DNA of 64,000 nucleotides from Klebsormidium nitens (GCA_000708835.1 DF237160.1:77264-141263); one strand, 5' to 3'; positions 35,001-47,583 are shown, counted from the first letter of the stretch. The notes: generated from the sequence alone by a model not told the origin. Made by a program: numbers and translations.

Positions 35001-35154
35001 TGACTTTTTCTGCCACCTCCTTTGGAGATGAAGAACCAGAACTCCGCCTAGGTGAAGCTTTGGCAGTCCCTTCCTTTTCCTTTGCATCCGGTCTTGTGGA
35101 TTCAGAACCGGCGGATGACGTGCTCGTATCCATTGCAGCATCTTTGGCGGCCAT
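29073..35154 (-). CDS. MAP70: MAP70 family microtubule-associated protein
   Basis: Eleven exons on the minus strand: 35154-34734, 34394-34309, 34105-34040, 33779-33609, 33390-33220, 32772-32617, 32126-31959, 31263-31168, 30675-30379, 29622-29485, 29150-29073; 615 aa, all joins in phase. The start M-A-A-K-D-A-A-M was chosen over an upstream in-frame codon because it begins the Ser/Pro/Thr-rich head. Conserved blocks follow land-plant MAP70: D-P-L-G-Q-E-L-A-R-L-E-N-E, A-E-L-T-L-R-R-I-Y-A-S-Q-K-D, I-I-A-P-L-E-A-E-I-K-L, N-R-V-A-V-A-A-A-S-E-W-K, V-I-P-V-K-Q-W-V-E-E-R-K-Y-L-Q-G, and G-V-F-Y-D-M-L-Q-K-E-V-V-Q-L-R-K. Most of the protein is coiled coil. MAP70 binds cortical microtubules and affects wall patterning in plants. 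The family is a useful streptophyte marker. Length matches the family (about 600-630 aa). Confidence 0.92.
31378..31575 (-). repeat. Duplicated acceptor edge of MAP70 exon 8
   Basis: The start of exon 8 (31263, reading inward D-K-L-E-Q-A-L) recurs at 31412 with an identical C-G-T-G-C-A-G acceptor, offset 149 bp. Homology ends inside the copy after D-K-L-E-Q-A-L. A second, weaker unit occurs near 31535-31575: the same G-A-C-T-G-A-C-A-G-T-T-G-C-A-G-G context repeats at about 31372 and 31522, offset about 150 bp. Confidence 0.8.
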
Positions 35155-36043
35155 GATAGCCAGAATTGGAGCCCCCTCCCACAATGTGTCCACCAAAAGT
35201 TGGAAAGATCAGACGGGGTCTTCAGCAAGACGACCGTGTGCCCTCCTAAATTTTAGAATGTCTGCCTGCAATTGGAGAGCGCCCTTCCCACTGACGCCAC
35301 CAGATTAATACGCAGCATCAGCACAGGATCTCTCGCAGAGCTCCGAAGGCTGCCCAGTGCCCGCCCTTTTTGCCGCCCGTCCTTTCTTCCTCGATCCGAG
35401 TCTCTCCTGCTGTGGCATACAGCTAGCTCAGCCTGTAAAGTCGGCTACATTTGCGGGGCCTCAGAGCAACATGGATGATGGAGCTCAGGGACCGGGGAAC
35501 AAGGAAAGTGGCGGACGTCCAAGAAACCTGAAGCACCGTACGATGGCGGTCTATCTCAATTCGACGGTTTCGCGTACACCGTGAAGCGTCCCGGGACTAT
35601 ATCGGGTTCCATCATTGTGGTTAGGACGTAGCTACCAGGTTTGAATCCGCGGGTTTCTCCAAAAGCCATCTTGTGGCGGAAGAAGGCGGAGTTTAACGAG
35701 GCCGGTTAGCACACTCGTTTGATAAAACCAGGAAAATTTTAGGGTCAAGGTTGACCTTGGACGGGCTAATTCTCAGAGATCCCCCATTTGAACGCTTTAC
35801 CAGACGGTGTCGTAGCACAAGGCCCCAGCCTCTTGCAGGAAGAAACATTGGCCGGCGTCACACAGTTTGCTTGAGCAGCAGCGAGGAGATCAGAATTCAG
35901 GTCTCAGCGGGGCGCTAGCTGGCGCATTGTTAGATAGATTATGTTTCTTCGTCATTGGATTGTATGGGCCTCAGATTGCGAGGCAGCATCTTCGGCCGCT
36001 GCTGAGTGCAAGGAGCGCTGATAAGCAGTGGGGCGGCGCAAGC
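35155..36043. promoter_or_regulatory. Shared upstream region of divergent MAP70 and TAF4 genes
   Basis: An 889-bp gap between start codons on opposite strands. It probably carries both promoters and 5' UTRs. No convincing TATA box. The MAP70 side has an additional in-frame codon upstream, so part of this gap is transcribed 5' UTR. Function is inferred from arrangement only. Confidence 0.45.
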
Positions 36044-39000
36044 ATGGCGACTCTGGATGATCTGCTCGGAGATGACGTGAGTTTCCTACAGGTCAACTGG
36101 TGTTGGCTTCACTGGTTTAAGATTGTGTTTGGCGGTGGAGTCATGCAGCGGAAACCTTCCTTTGCAAAGTTGAAGGTTTATCAGCAGCCATGTCGCTGCT
36201 TTGTATCTCTGATGGCGATTGTTTGTTTGCTCACCGGTTTGGTGTCTGCTTCGGAGGTTAAATCCTGGCCATAGCGAGTCGAGTTGTGCTGTCAGATTTT
36301 CAAGTCAAATGCTGCCGTTGTACCTGCTGGAATGCACTCTCTTGGCTGCTCTGCAATGCAATCAAGTGGGGATTCCAGTCAGCCAGAATACTATTTTTCC
36401 AATTCCTGCAATCTGTTATGGCCTCTTGTCTTTTGATGTGCTCACGTGTCCCTCCCACTTTTGAGCTTCCTTTGGTGCGCCTACAGTAGATTTGGTAAAG
36501 GTCTCACGCAATTCCTCAGACGCGGCTTCAGCATAGAGGAAGACGTAGCATGGCGCTTTGCACTGATGTTGCGTCTGAAGAGAGTGCATTTTGAAACCCG
36601 TCAGCGCATGAGTATTGGGGTTTCTTGGGCTGATCAGCTGCCAGTCTATTACAGCTGCAGCACCACCAAGAGTGTAACAGATGTGAAAAGTTAGGGGTGT
36701 TCTTATTGTTCCAGTAACAGCACTTCAACTTGCTTAATTACGCAACTATCATAATCTCTCCCTTTCTGCCACCAACATGCAGCCACTCATCTGTCCATGA
36801 GTGGCCCCAGTGATTCTGACCACCACGAGTACTGATCCACTCATGTAGCTTTCTGTGTCAGTATGCTATCAACAAATTTCAAGAGAAAATCCACGCGCTT
36901 GCAATCTCAACCGGTTGCAGACGTTCTCATCAATTGGTGGCAGTAACCCGGCTCCCCGGTTGCTTCAAATAATTCTGTCTCCCTGCCCTGCAGGAAGACG
37001 AGGCCTTCGAGAACAGCGAGGCCGCCAGAGCGATTATGAGTCGGTTCACTGATGGTGCCCCCCCCCAGCAGAATGGCATGATGGCCTCCGGCGTGCCCGC
37101 AAGCCAACAAGGCGTCGTCCAGGGGTATGGCGTACCCCATCCGGGATACTTCGTGCCCCCCCCCCACATGCAGGGCATGCACGGCGCCCCGCCCCAAGCG
37201 CAAATGGTGCAGATGGGGCACCCCCGGGCCCACATGTTCCCCCTCCAAAATGTGCCGGTGCAAGGGATGCCGGCGCGGCAGCTCGCGCCAAATCAGTATG
37301 CTGGGGGGGTAGGCCAGCAGCATCCTGGAGGGGGGGGGCAGCCAGGGCAGGCAAATCGTCACCAGGGGGGTGAGCAGCGGGGCGCCTCGGGTCAGCAGCG
37401 AGGGGGGGGAAGTCAGCAGCGGGGACAAGGGCAGCAGTCGGGGGGGGGCGCGCAGCAGCAGGGGGGCCGGGAGGGGCAGAGGTTGCAGATTCCGCCGCAA
37501 GTCCTGGCCCAGTTGCGAAGTAAGACTGCTTTTTGATGGGTGAAGTTAGGGTGGACGGATGGGCCTGTGTGCGGGATCGAAAGGACACAGCTTGTTTTCC
37601 TGTGCTCTCAACTGTTATTTGTACAGGCTCACAGAAGAGGATCCTGCTCCTCATATTCAAGTGCATGTCTCTCGTTGTATCATCGCCTTATGCCCAACTT
37701 CAGTGATGGTTTCTGTCTTTTCTAGAAATTCGTGGCTTCGAAAACTGTTGCTCTTCAATGGAAAATGCATGTTGGGCTTCCTGCATACTGTTTGGTTGGA
37801 TCATTTTCATTTGTCGAACGTCTCTCCTTCGGCGAGAGGGCATCCGTTCGGTCGTTACTTTAGGGTGTCAACTTTCAGAACGGTGGCAACCGACGATGCA
37901 CCAACAAGGACTTTGAGTCCCTACTTGCCAACGAGTGCACTTTCTTTGAAAGGAAGTACCCTAAACTGACCGGGATGGCACTTCTCCTTGCAGCCATGCG
38001 ACGCGAGGATCTGCAGGCCAAGTACGTGGGCGCACGCAAAATCTTGAAAGAACTTGCTGAGAAGCAGAAGAACAACGGTCCGCTGAGTGAGCCCGAGAAG
38101 AAGCAGTTTCAGCAAGCGAACTACCTGTACCAGGCGTGCACGGCGCTCGTGCAAGAGTTGCAGGCTGAGAAGGGACCTTCTCTGACAGAGTTCCTGGGGA
38201 AGCGACTGCCGGCGGCTGGCTTTGAGCATTTCAAGAGACTGTCTCAAGCCGTGAAGGTGAGGGCATGCGACGCAATCCGCAAGATTCCCGTATGCGGAGA
38301 CAACACCACTCAGGTCTTGTTGTGGAACCCGAAGAGCGTCCCATCCGTTTTGAGACAACATGCCCTGTAGAATCTCGACAAGGCTCGGCTTCGTCCTTTG
38401 TTTTCTTTGCTCGTAGTACAACAGTGGCGGTTTAGACCATGTGGTCAACTTCATCACGATACTGCTTCATTTCGTGTGATTTGTATTCGCTAATCTGTGG
38501 AGCTTATTTGGTATTCATCCCCCTGATGCAGCATTGGGTAGTCTGACTTTTTCTTGGCTACCACCGGACGGCGTCAATGTCTTATTGGTGCCAGTTCATC
38601 TATGCAACTCGATAAAGAATTGTGGATATCAGTTGGGCCACGTGTCCATTAAAGGTGATGTTTTGATAGGTGTTGTCCAGCAAAAGACGCCAAAACAAAC
38701 AAATCTGCATAATTCCTGATGTACTGTTCCGTCTGCTCTTCGACCGGCTGGACTCCGATTTTGAAGGTCGACTGTGAAGACATCTCGGTCCAAACTCCAA
38801 ACTTGGCTGGTATCTGCCAGCTATCGAATCGGCGGACCTCATCTATCATCTTGAGAGAGAATTCTAGCGCTCAGATTCTCATGCTCAGCTCTATGCTCTC
38901 AGGTGGGATCTATAGACAGGGTGCGCTTTTATGCCGAGCTGGAAAAGCTGTGCGGGCCCGACCTTTATAAGGAGCTGGGGCCCTTCTTCAAGGTGAGGTA

Positions 39001-42000
39001 TACTTACCAACAACAAGTGGATCGTACGACATGCATCCTCACAGCAGGGTTCGTAGATGACCTTCAAAGACGCAACGCGCGAATGTGCTTGCAGTCAACC
39101 CGTAGGTTTCGAGGCGTATCCCACTTCACGACTTTGTGGCGTTCGGAACTCGACTGCTATCGTACCATTTTGGAAATACGAATTGGAGATTGCGCGACGC
39201 AGGGCAGACTGAGTGTCTTTCTTCCATGCCCCGCTCAGAGGGCGTTCAATTTAGAGAAAGAATTTCTAGTCAGAGACAGATGGCCGATCATACCAGCAGC
39301 TCGACGCGCGGCGTTGGTAAGAGCCCTTTAAGTTTCAGGGTTGTAGGGTGAGGGCTTTAAGGGTTTCAGAGTGTTCGTCCTCTATGAATTCCCAACGTGC
39401 TTGGAGCCTCCTTTGGCTGAATGCCCTTCGGTCAATCTCTTCCTTGGCGTCCTTCGCCCTCCGGACACTCCGCTAAGGCTTCTTGTGGACATATCCTGCA
39501 GAGCAAAAGTACATCCGGTCAGCCACAGCCGAGCGCTCAACCCTCGCAACTCGCGCGGCAAGGGCCCCTTCCCCCAGCAGTGAACCAAGCCACCCCTTCG
39601 ATCCCCCACCCGTCACGCCAGCAAGCAAACCCCCCCCAGCAAACGATGCCCGCCCCCCAACAATTTATCCCCCCACAGCAAGCAAATCCCAACCCCGATG
39701 CTGTAAACCCTAGCCCAGCGGAGTCTGCCGGTTCCGTTGGTCCAGTAGAATCCGCGTCGGAAGCGAAGCTGTCGAGAATTAACACCTCAGTCCTCCGGAA
39801 CGCGTATGTAACTGCCTCCACGAAGCACCCCCCCAAAGCGAGCCCCCCGCTACCCCCCGTAACTAGAGAAGCGAGTCCAGTTGTCGCCTCACAACCTGAT
39901 GCGGTGTCGGACGGGGAGAGTCCGGAACCGGGGGGCAGCGCGGAGCCGAAGGCGGCAGAGGAGGAGACCCCCGAAGAGAGGAAGAAGCGGCAGAAGCGGG
40001 AGGCGAACCGGAAGACCACAGAGAAGCGCAGAAAGGCGCGGGAAGAGAAGTTGCGGTTGGAGCGGGAGAACGGAGGGGGGGCCCAAGCGGCGGAGGCTCA
40101 ACAAAAGGGGGAGTCGCCTCCAGCGGCTGAGAAGAAGGACGAGGAGAGGGGGGAAACGGCGTCGCCGGATAGCGACTCGGAGGATCGGCCGATTGGCGCG
40201 GGGCTGGGGGGGTCAACTGCGAATCTGCCAGCGTTGGCAAAGGGGGGGACGCCACCGATTGCGGTGAGGGCTGGATCGGTCCCCCCGGCGAAGAAAGCGC
40301 CGGCCAAGAGCAAAGCGAAGAAAACGGCGGCCCCTGCAGAGGGTCCGAAGAAGGCGCCAAAACCGAAAGGTGATTGTCGTGCATCGGTTTGAGGAACGGT
40401 TTGAAAGATGTTTACGGCGCGTGTATCACAGACGGTCGTTTTGACGAGTTGAGCAGCGAGTCGAAGTTGTTGCATATCTTCTGGTTCAAAAGCCAGCTTC
40501 TTCGGTCTTCAGATGAGTGGACAGTTAAGGTCTTATTTCGGTACATCTTCCGCCTTTCAAACTTTCAGCTTTTAGGCTTCCAGATTCTCAGCCTCTCAGC
40601 TCCCTTGCTTTCCTTCTGGATCAGTGGGCAAGTGTCAATGCCCGTCTGTCTTTTTTCTGTCAGTTGTTAGAAGTTGCACAATCATTATAATGACCTCCAC
40701 ATTATGAGAAGGGTGCATTACTTTCCCCTACTTGTTTTTCCTCGTTTGCTGACCGCCAACTGTACAAAGGCAATGCACGATGGTATGCACATCCTAACCA
40801 CTAGCATTCTCGCCTTTCTCTATGCAGGAAAAAGGCCTCCTTCCGCGCAACCCCCCGCCTCAGCTCCCGCCCCTAGCCCCGAACTCCTCGCCATCAAATC
40901 CGAAATCCTCGAGCACTCTGCTTCCGGCAACCTCGTTGCGCCGGCCAATAGCGGCGTGCCAGCTCAGCAACTCCCGGGCACCGCCCCTCAGTCCCAGGCA
41001 CCCACCTTCACCCCTCCAAATCAGACCGCCAGTGCGACCCCTCCTCAGTCCTCCGCAAACGGACCCGTGCCGTCCAATCCCGGGGCGCAAGCTCAGCCTC
41101 CCGCCACCAGCGCGCCGCCACCTCAGCCGACCATCGTTCCCCCTCCAACGAAGCCGTCTCAGCTCACCGGCGGAAAGACGATTGCGATCGGAGGCGAGTC
41201 GGGTGCGCAGAAGGGCAAGGGACGGGGGCAGGGGAAGAAAGCGCAGGCGGCGGCCGCGGGCGGTGTGAAAAGGCCCGGGGAGGGAAATGCCATCGGTCAG
41301 GGAAAGGCGAAAAAGCAGAAGACAGACTCGGCCCCCGCGCAAACCCCCCCAGTTCAAACGCTGCAGTACAACCAGTGGATTGCGGCAAATCCGCAGTCGC
41401 CTCTTCCGGCAGGGGTGGTCGTTTCTGCTCCCCCCCTGGGGGGCGTATTGACAGCGCCCCCCCTGAGCCCTGCCTTGGGCGGTGTGAAAAGGCCCTCCGC
41501 CGCGGCCGGGGCCCAGCAACCGGCACAGAAGAAGCAGCAGCGGGACGATGACGTCACGAGGCTGCAGGACGTGACGGCGGTGGCGGGGCTGGACTTGGAG
41601 CAGGAGGCGCAGCAGAGCATGGCGCTCGCGGGTGAGCTTTTCGGGGTTTTCGGGTTTAGATTTTTGAGTCGCAAATGCTGCTGTACGTCTTGGAGGTTTG
41701 GTCTTAATCATTTACGTGCACAATCTTATGGCTGGATTTAGAGAAGGAGGCGCAGCAGTGCCTGGCGCCCGCGGGTGAGTATCTAGAGATTGTAGGGTTG
41801 TGGGGCTCTGGGGTCTCGGTTGTTGAATTTTGAAGCTTTCCATTTTAGACCCCTATTTGTCATGTTAGTACCTGCACAGTTTTGCGGCAGGGCTTGGAGA
41901 TTTTCTCTTGCAAGGATGTACGATTGGCTGGCACGAGTCAGGATCTGGGTATCATGTCTCTGGATGGTTGCTTGGTGCAATAAAACGATCCAAGGGTGAT

Positions 42001-45000
42001 GTCTGCACTCAGCTGATGCTGGATTGGCGCTGGTGCTCTATTGACCATGTTGATAGGCTACCATGCCGATAGGCGGTGCGGATCGCATTGGAACCTTGAT
42101 GGGCTCAACATGACAGACCGCAGCTCGCTCTGCGGGAAAAGACGAAAGTCCTCTCAAGGGCTCGAAACCGGCCCAGCAAACATTGTATACAGAGCTTCTT
42201 TTCAGCTGTTCTGTGTGCAAGTTGCTCATTACTCTGTTCTGCCCCGCAGGTCCGATCGGCGATAGCTCAGCAAACGAGGAGGCACGACTTCGGATCGCAG
42301 AGGAGGAGGATAGGTTATTTGTCAACGAGGCCGTATTGCGCGCGCGCGCGTCGGGCCTGGCGGCCAAGCGGGGGATCCCGCGGGTTGGCGAAGACGTGTA
42401 CAAATGTCTGTCGATGGCGGTGGAGGACCGGCTCCGGGGGATGCTGCATCGGCTGGTGAAGCTGTCCAAGCAGGTGAGGCCACGTGGCAGCTTCGGATTT
42501 GGCGATTCGTCAACTGATCCCGCAGGATAAGTTCCGTCAAGCTGCTGATTCGAGAAGATGCTACGGAGCAGGACCCGACTTTCCGACTATCTCGAGCCCT
42601 CTGCGATTCACGACTTCACGTGATGAAGTCGTGAATTGCAGAGGGATTGCGAGCGGTCAGAATTTTTGGTCAAGGACCGTCTTTGACAAGGCTTAAAAGG
42701 AGGTTGACTTGATCACAGAAACTGTCCACGAACCTGTTCTTCAGCTGCCTTTTCTATTCTTCAGGGAATCTTGGACCACCTTTTATGGGCTTGCTCGATT
42801 TCTTTTGGAAAGTAAGCAGCGCCGACATTTGCAGGGGTCATTCGCACACTGGTGTCCGGAATAGCCGAAATATTGATTGCCGCTTTCACCACTCTAACGG
42901 CTTCTCAAAAGGAGTGAGATTTGCAATTTTGTGATTGACGTCGTGGCACGTGCGACGCAGCGAACGGACGTCCGCAAGGGCCGCTTCTTCACATACACGC
43001 ACTACAACACGCGGGAAGAGGTGCTCAAGATTCGGACGCGCGAAGAGGCCGTTTTCGGCGCACGGGAGGCGCGGGAACAGGAGAAGCTGCGTCAGATGCT
43101 CGCCAAGAAGAACAAGGGGCCCCTTACAGGTATGGCACTCTTGGACGAGTTTAGAGATCATTGCTCAGACGTATCTTTCCCGGATCGGGGGTAATTTTCG
43201 AGGTGATGCGATTGACAGCTATTAGACGGACGGCATGTGTTGATAGACTGTCCAGCCAGTCCTATGTCTAAGTATGGGACACTTTCAATTGGTTTGAAAC
43301 AGTCCTCTGTGCTAGATTGTCTGCCGGACAACTTTGCACAGAGAGTTTGCCAGGACACAATCTGCGTTCCGGCAGTGTCAGTGTGCAACATAGGCTGTAG
43401 GGGCAACTTCGCTAAGGGCGCTGCGAGTTTCGTCATTTCCCATGCTGCTTCGTCATAAACGGGTTACGTTTCATTCTTCTTCGACGGCGTCGTGCAGTGA
43501 GTCAATCAGGTCTTGATTGTTGCTTATCTGCCAACAGACTGCCTGATGACAGATGCCGAGCCAAAGAGGCGCTTGTTTGGTTAGAGAAGGTCGCACACCA
43601 GTGCTGGTAACTTCTGCTCAACATCGATTCCAGAGACTCCGAACTAGAGGGGCGTCACATGTCTAGCCTTGTATGCTCAGAATTGATGACAGCGTTGTTG
43701 AATCTGTCTACCTGCCAACAGTACGAAAACGTTTTTGTCCTGGAAAAAGAACTTCACAACTGACTAGATTATGTCGGTCTTCCTTGCGCACAGACCCCGA
43801 ACTAGAGAAGCGACGCCAAGACGCGCTCAAGCTGAAGGAGAAGGACGAGGAGAAGCGGCGGGCCGAGGCGGCCATGAGCACCGCGATGGCGGCGCTCGGG
43901 AAGAGCAGCTTGGCGCGGTTCACTGCCAACTACGGAAAAGGGGTGAGTAAACATCAGGTCCGGAAGGCCGTCTCGTTTGCTGATCTGGAGCGAGACCAAA
44001 ACAGAAGGTGTCAGGGGGCCGTCCTCAGTCCGTCAACGATAGAAGAGCAGCGTCTTGCTGTTCGTTGTCCACTACGGAAAAGGGGTAAGGAAAGACGAAG
44101 CTCACAGACAGCATTTTTTTCAATTGGAAGCAGGCACTAAATATAGAGAGGTGATAGGGGGAAATCCTAGCTTCGTTACGATCCAAGGCATATAGTCCAT
44201 CGTTGCCTGATCCTTTTCAGTAGACGTGTCCACTTCACAGGTCGACGAACGTTCATGGTAGCTTCATCAGTTATCGGTCGCAGGCGGGAAAGCGATCTGC
44301 TCGCTGCCAAGTAGGACAGAAGCAGATTGGTTGGAGTACAGTTGGCCATTGGGCACGATTGATGGGCTCAGCGTTGGACTCCGAACGGGCAGTGCGGCTG
44401 AATTAATTGCAGTAGACTGATTGAGCGACATTTCTCAAAGCGCCTTAGCGTGCAAGTCAACGGCGAGACTTGCCGACACACTGTTTGGGAAGTCGTCTTC
44501 GGTACCCTCATGATTGCTCCCTCGCCTGACGATTTACACTCCGCTTCTTCACGTCCTTCATCCGCAGCTGTTTCCAAATCAAAGACGGTACTTCGTCTTA
44601 TATTGCTCGATCCTGACCCCAAAGTCCGCTCCTTCTGCAGGTCGCCAAAGGTCCGGCCGGCCCCTCCGCCAAACCCCCCACCGCGGCCAACCCCCCCACC
44701 GCTACCCCCCCAAGCGCTGCCGCTCCGACACCCATTCCTTCCGCGCCCGCCACTCCAAGGTTCCTGGGGTCAAATTCACGGACACCCGCCTCAAACCCAG
44801 GGTTAGAAGCTTCATCGTCAGGGTTACCAGCCCCAGCTTCAGCCTCAGGCACCCCTGGCTCAAACCCAGGGTTACCCGCTCCGGCGTCTGGGTTACCAGC
44901 TTCAACCCCAGGGTTACCGTCTGCGGTAGCAAACCCTCTTCCCCCAACAGCGGGCCAAGACCAACCCGCTCCAGAACAGCCAGCAGTTGACCCGGCGGTG

Positions 45001-47583
45001 CCAACACTACCAACACCTGACCATACTAACCCAGGGTTACCTTCGACAAACCCGGAGTTAACGCTGCCAAATCCAGCTCCCACCTCTGGGCCCCTCTCTG
45101 CCAGTGAGGGAATTCCCGTTACTGCTTCAGGGGTCCTTCCAGAAGCCCTTTCTGCCCCCCCGGCAGTGCTGACAGCCGACCCTTTGTCGGCCATTGTCGC
45201 ACCGACTCCTGACACCTTGCCACAGCCCATCAGCGCGCCCCTCCCAGAAATTGCAAACCCCTCAGTAGAGCCCACCGAGAAAGTAACGCCGCCAGTGGCT
45301 CTCGACGGTTTTACCGAAGTGGGGGGCGAAACCCCAGCCGTGGCCACCCCCCCAGACGCGGCCATTCCTGGCGCCTCCACCGAAGGGGGGGCTCTTTCCC
45401 CTGCTTTGGCAACCCCTGCTGAGGTTGCCGTGCCGCAACCAACAAACACAGCCATGGACACCCCTACCCTTCCGCAGCCCGAGTTGGACCCCCGCTCTGC
45501 ATCGCCGCTGCCGCCGTCCATTCCGCCAGCGTTCCCCGCAGCAGCTCCGTCGCTTCCCAGCGGAGAGGCCCCTTCCTCAACGGAACCGTCCGGAGCTCCG
45601 TCCGATGCCCAGTCCGCTGTTCCGCCCTGGGCTCCGTCTGTGGTTCCGTCCGGAGCTCCCTCCGTGGTTCCGTCTGATATTCCGGTCTTCGGTCCGTCCG
45701 GAGCTTCTTCTTCTTCGGTGCCCGTCACAATTCTGGCCCAAGCCCCGACCTCAGTCCTGCCCGAGGCCTCGGCCGCTGTTCCGGCGTCCACAGTTCCGTC
45801 CGTTGTTCCGCTCGCATTGTCGCCCGGAACCCCGGCGGCAGTCCCGTCCGAAATGACCCCTGCCGCCCCGTCTGTTTCACTCACGCTTAAGGAGACGGAG
45901 GCGAAAACCCAGGCCCCCGAAGCAGTCAACACGGTGCCGGCTGCATCTCTGATGCCGTCCGATATGGACCTTGGAGACCCGGGGAATCGTGTCTCAGAAA
46001 GGTCGGAAACTGCGGCACCCACTGGGGGAAGCCTTGGCGAAGAAGGTGAGCCGGCTGGGGCAACTGCGCGAGCAGAAGAACCGAGCGCGGTAGTGCCAAA
46101 CGGACCGGGTTTGCAAGAACCGGGTTTGCAAGGATCGGGGGCTTCGGTGGTACCCAACGGATCGGTTGCAGTGGGTGCTACTAGAGACGCGATTGGGGGA
46201 AATCGCGACCTGGATCTGAATCTCGTTGGAGCCGAAGCTTCAGTCGCAGGTCTGACTGACGCGGAGAAAGCGGGTCAGGATGGCCATCTGGAGGGGAGTG
46301 TGCTTCCGGGCGAGTTGCGGAACGGGGACATTAGGACCGGAAGCGGGGAGGGTAGGGCGGTGGCGGAAGGGGCGAACGGAGCATCGGAGGCCGTTGTGAA
46401 TGGGGAGGGAGCTCAGGTGACGGACCGACCAGAGGAGCATTTTGCAGGGAAAGCGTCGGGGCCGTCGAAAGACGGGGAGGGTGACGGGGCGGGTGACCTT
46501 GCAGGCCCAAGGACGGAACAGGAGACGGAAACGGAAGGGAAAGGGACACCGGAAGGCAAATTGGAAACGGAGCGGAACTTGGAACCGGACGGGGTTACGG
46601 AACCGGAGGCGAGTGCAATGGATGTGGACGTCCGGCTATCCGCAGTCGGCACTGAGACGTCCACTGTTGACGTTAGCAACGAGCGAGACAACGTGCCGGA
46701 GAGTGGGGGCGAGCAGCCGGGCGCTGTGCCGGGGCCGGAGGCGTTGACGGGCGGAACGGAGTCGGCGGACCGGAACGGGGGCCTCGGTTTGGAAGCCCCC
46801 CGGGGAAACGGCACTGAGTTTCCTGAGGGAGACATCGGGCTGGAAGCTGACGAGGAGATGTGGGAGGCTGGTGAGGGAGCCCCCGTTTCGGGGGGGTTGG
46901 AGGCGGAGGGAGGAGCGACGAGTAACGGCGAAGCCGATCCGGGGGCTATTCTGCAGAACGGACTGGGAGAGTTAGGGGCGGGAACGTCAACGGACATCCA
47001 TGTTGATGAAGGGGCCTCTGGCGGGACAGGGTCCGGTATGGAGGGGGTTGGAGAAGAGGGCGCTGCGCAGCAAGACGGAAACGGCGTCCCTGCTGAAAAC
47101 GGTGTGAATGGGCCCCACGAAACCGGTGTCAAGTCGCCCCCAGGAGCTGATGTAAATGCGGCTACGGCGATGGACGTTGACCCGGAAGGAGAGGCGGACC
47201 TTCTAGCCGGCCCGCGCCTTGCACCCCTGAAACGCGCCGGACAGAAGCAGAAAGGTTTGGAGCTTCCGAGCCTGCCCGGTTCGGATGTCCGAGCCCCAAA
47301 ACCTCAAGACCGGGGTACGAAACGGTCCGAACCGGAAGCTCCGACGGAAACCCCGATCGACCCGGCGCTTCAGCCGCAGAGCTTCTCGCTTGCTCGGCGG
47401 AGGGTGGCGAACGTATTCCCACCGAATCGGAGCGCCGCGCCGCAGCAGGCGCGGGCGGTAACGCTGAAAGACTTGGTCGCGCTGCTGGAGAAAGAGCCGC
47501 AGATGGCCAAGTCGGCCGTGCTGTACAAGTTGTACTGCCGAACGCAGTGGGAGCAGGGGAGAGGACCAGCAGGGCCGCGGTGA
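36044..47583 (+). CDS. TAF4: TFIID subunit TAF4 with very long low-complexity insertion
   Basis: Ten exons: 36044-36076, 36994-37519, 37994-38256, 38903-38992, 39502-40369, 40828-41631, 42250-42473, 42961-43129, 43794-43942, 44641-47583; 2022 aa, phases consistent. The first exon is M-A-T-L-D-D-L-L-G-D-D. Exon 2 is Gln/Gly/Pro-rich. Exon 4 (R-F-Y-A-E-L-E-K-L-C-G-P-D-L) resembles the end of an RST domain. Exons 7-9 give the TAF4 histone-fold region: I-P-R-V-G-E-D-V-Y-K-C-L-S-M-A-V-E-D-R-L, then L-H-R-L-V-K-L-S-K-Q. The C-terminal V-T-L-K-D-L-V-A-L-L-E-K-E-P-Q-M-A-K-S and V-L-Y-K-L-Y match the conserved end of plant TAF4. Between them lie about 900 residues of Pro/Ala/Thr/Ser then Gly/Glu-rich sequence, so the protein is more than twice the usual plant length. 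TAF4 partners TAF12 in TFIID for RNA polymerase II initiation. Confidence 0.9.
41741..41785 (+). repeat. Duplicated donor edge of TAF4 exon 6
   Basis: The last about 35 bases of exon 6 (G-A-G-G-C-G-C-A-G-C-A-G) and its GTGAG donor recur 143 bp downstream in intron 6. Donor GT positions are 41632 and 41775. The copy changes the end of the exon from S-M-A-L-A to C-L-A-P-A and keeps a consensus donor GTGAGT. Confidence 0.85.
42597..42645. repeat. Near-perfect 22-bp inverted repeat with 5-nt loop
   Basis: The arms 42597-42618 and 42624-42645 are reverse complements with one mismatch. The loop is C-G-T-G-A. It lies in intron 7 of TAF4, away from splice sites. A transcript would form a compact hairpin. 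There is no flanking target-site duplication that I can see. Confidence 0.92.
44075..44105 (+). repeat. Duplicated donor edge of TAF4 exon 9
   Basis: A short copy of the end of exon 9 (A-C-T-A-C-G-G-A-A-A-A-G-G followed by a donor) sits 152 bp downstream in intron 9, with donor GT at 43943 and 44095. The copied segment is only about 20-25 bases, so it is weaker than the other cases. Confidence 0.65.

Noticed and set aside
37873-37993. Extended start of TAF4 exon 3 using the earlier acceptor at 37878
   Set aside because: It would not join in phase with exon 2; the acceptor ending at 37993 does.
44800-44930. Repeats of CCCAGGGTTA resembling telomeric sequence
   Set aside because: They are codons for S-N-P-G-L units within TAF4, not a regular telomere array.
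44598-46157. 519-codon minus-strand frame opposite TAF4 exon 10
   Set aside because: Mirror of low-complexity codons in the TAF4 exon; the plus frame continues to the conserved TAF4 C-terminus.
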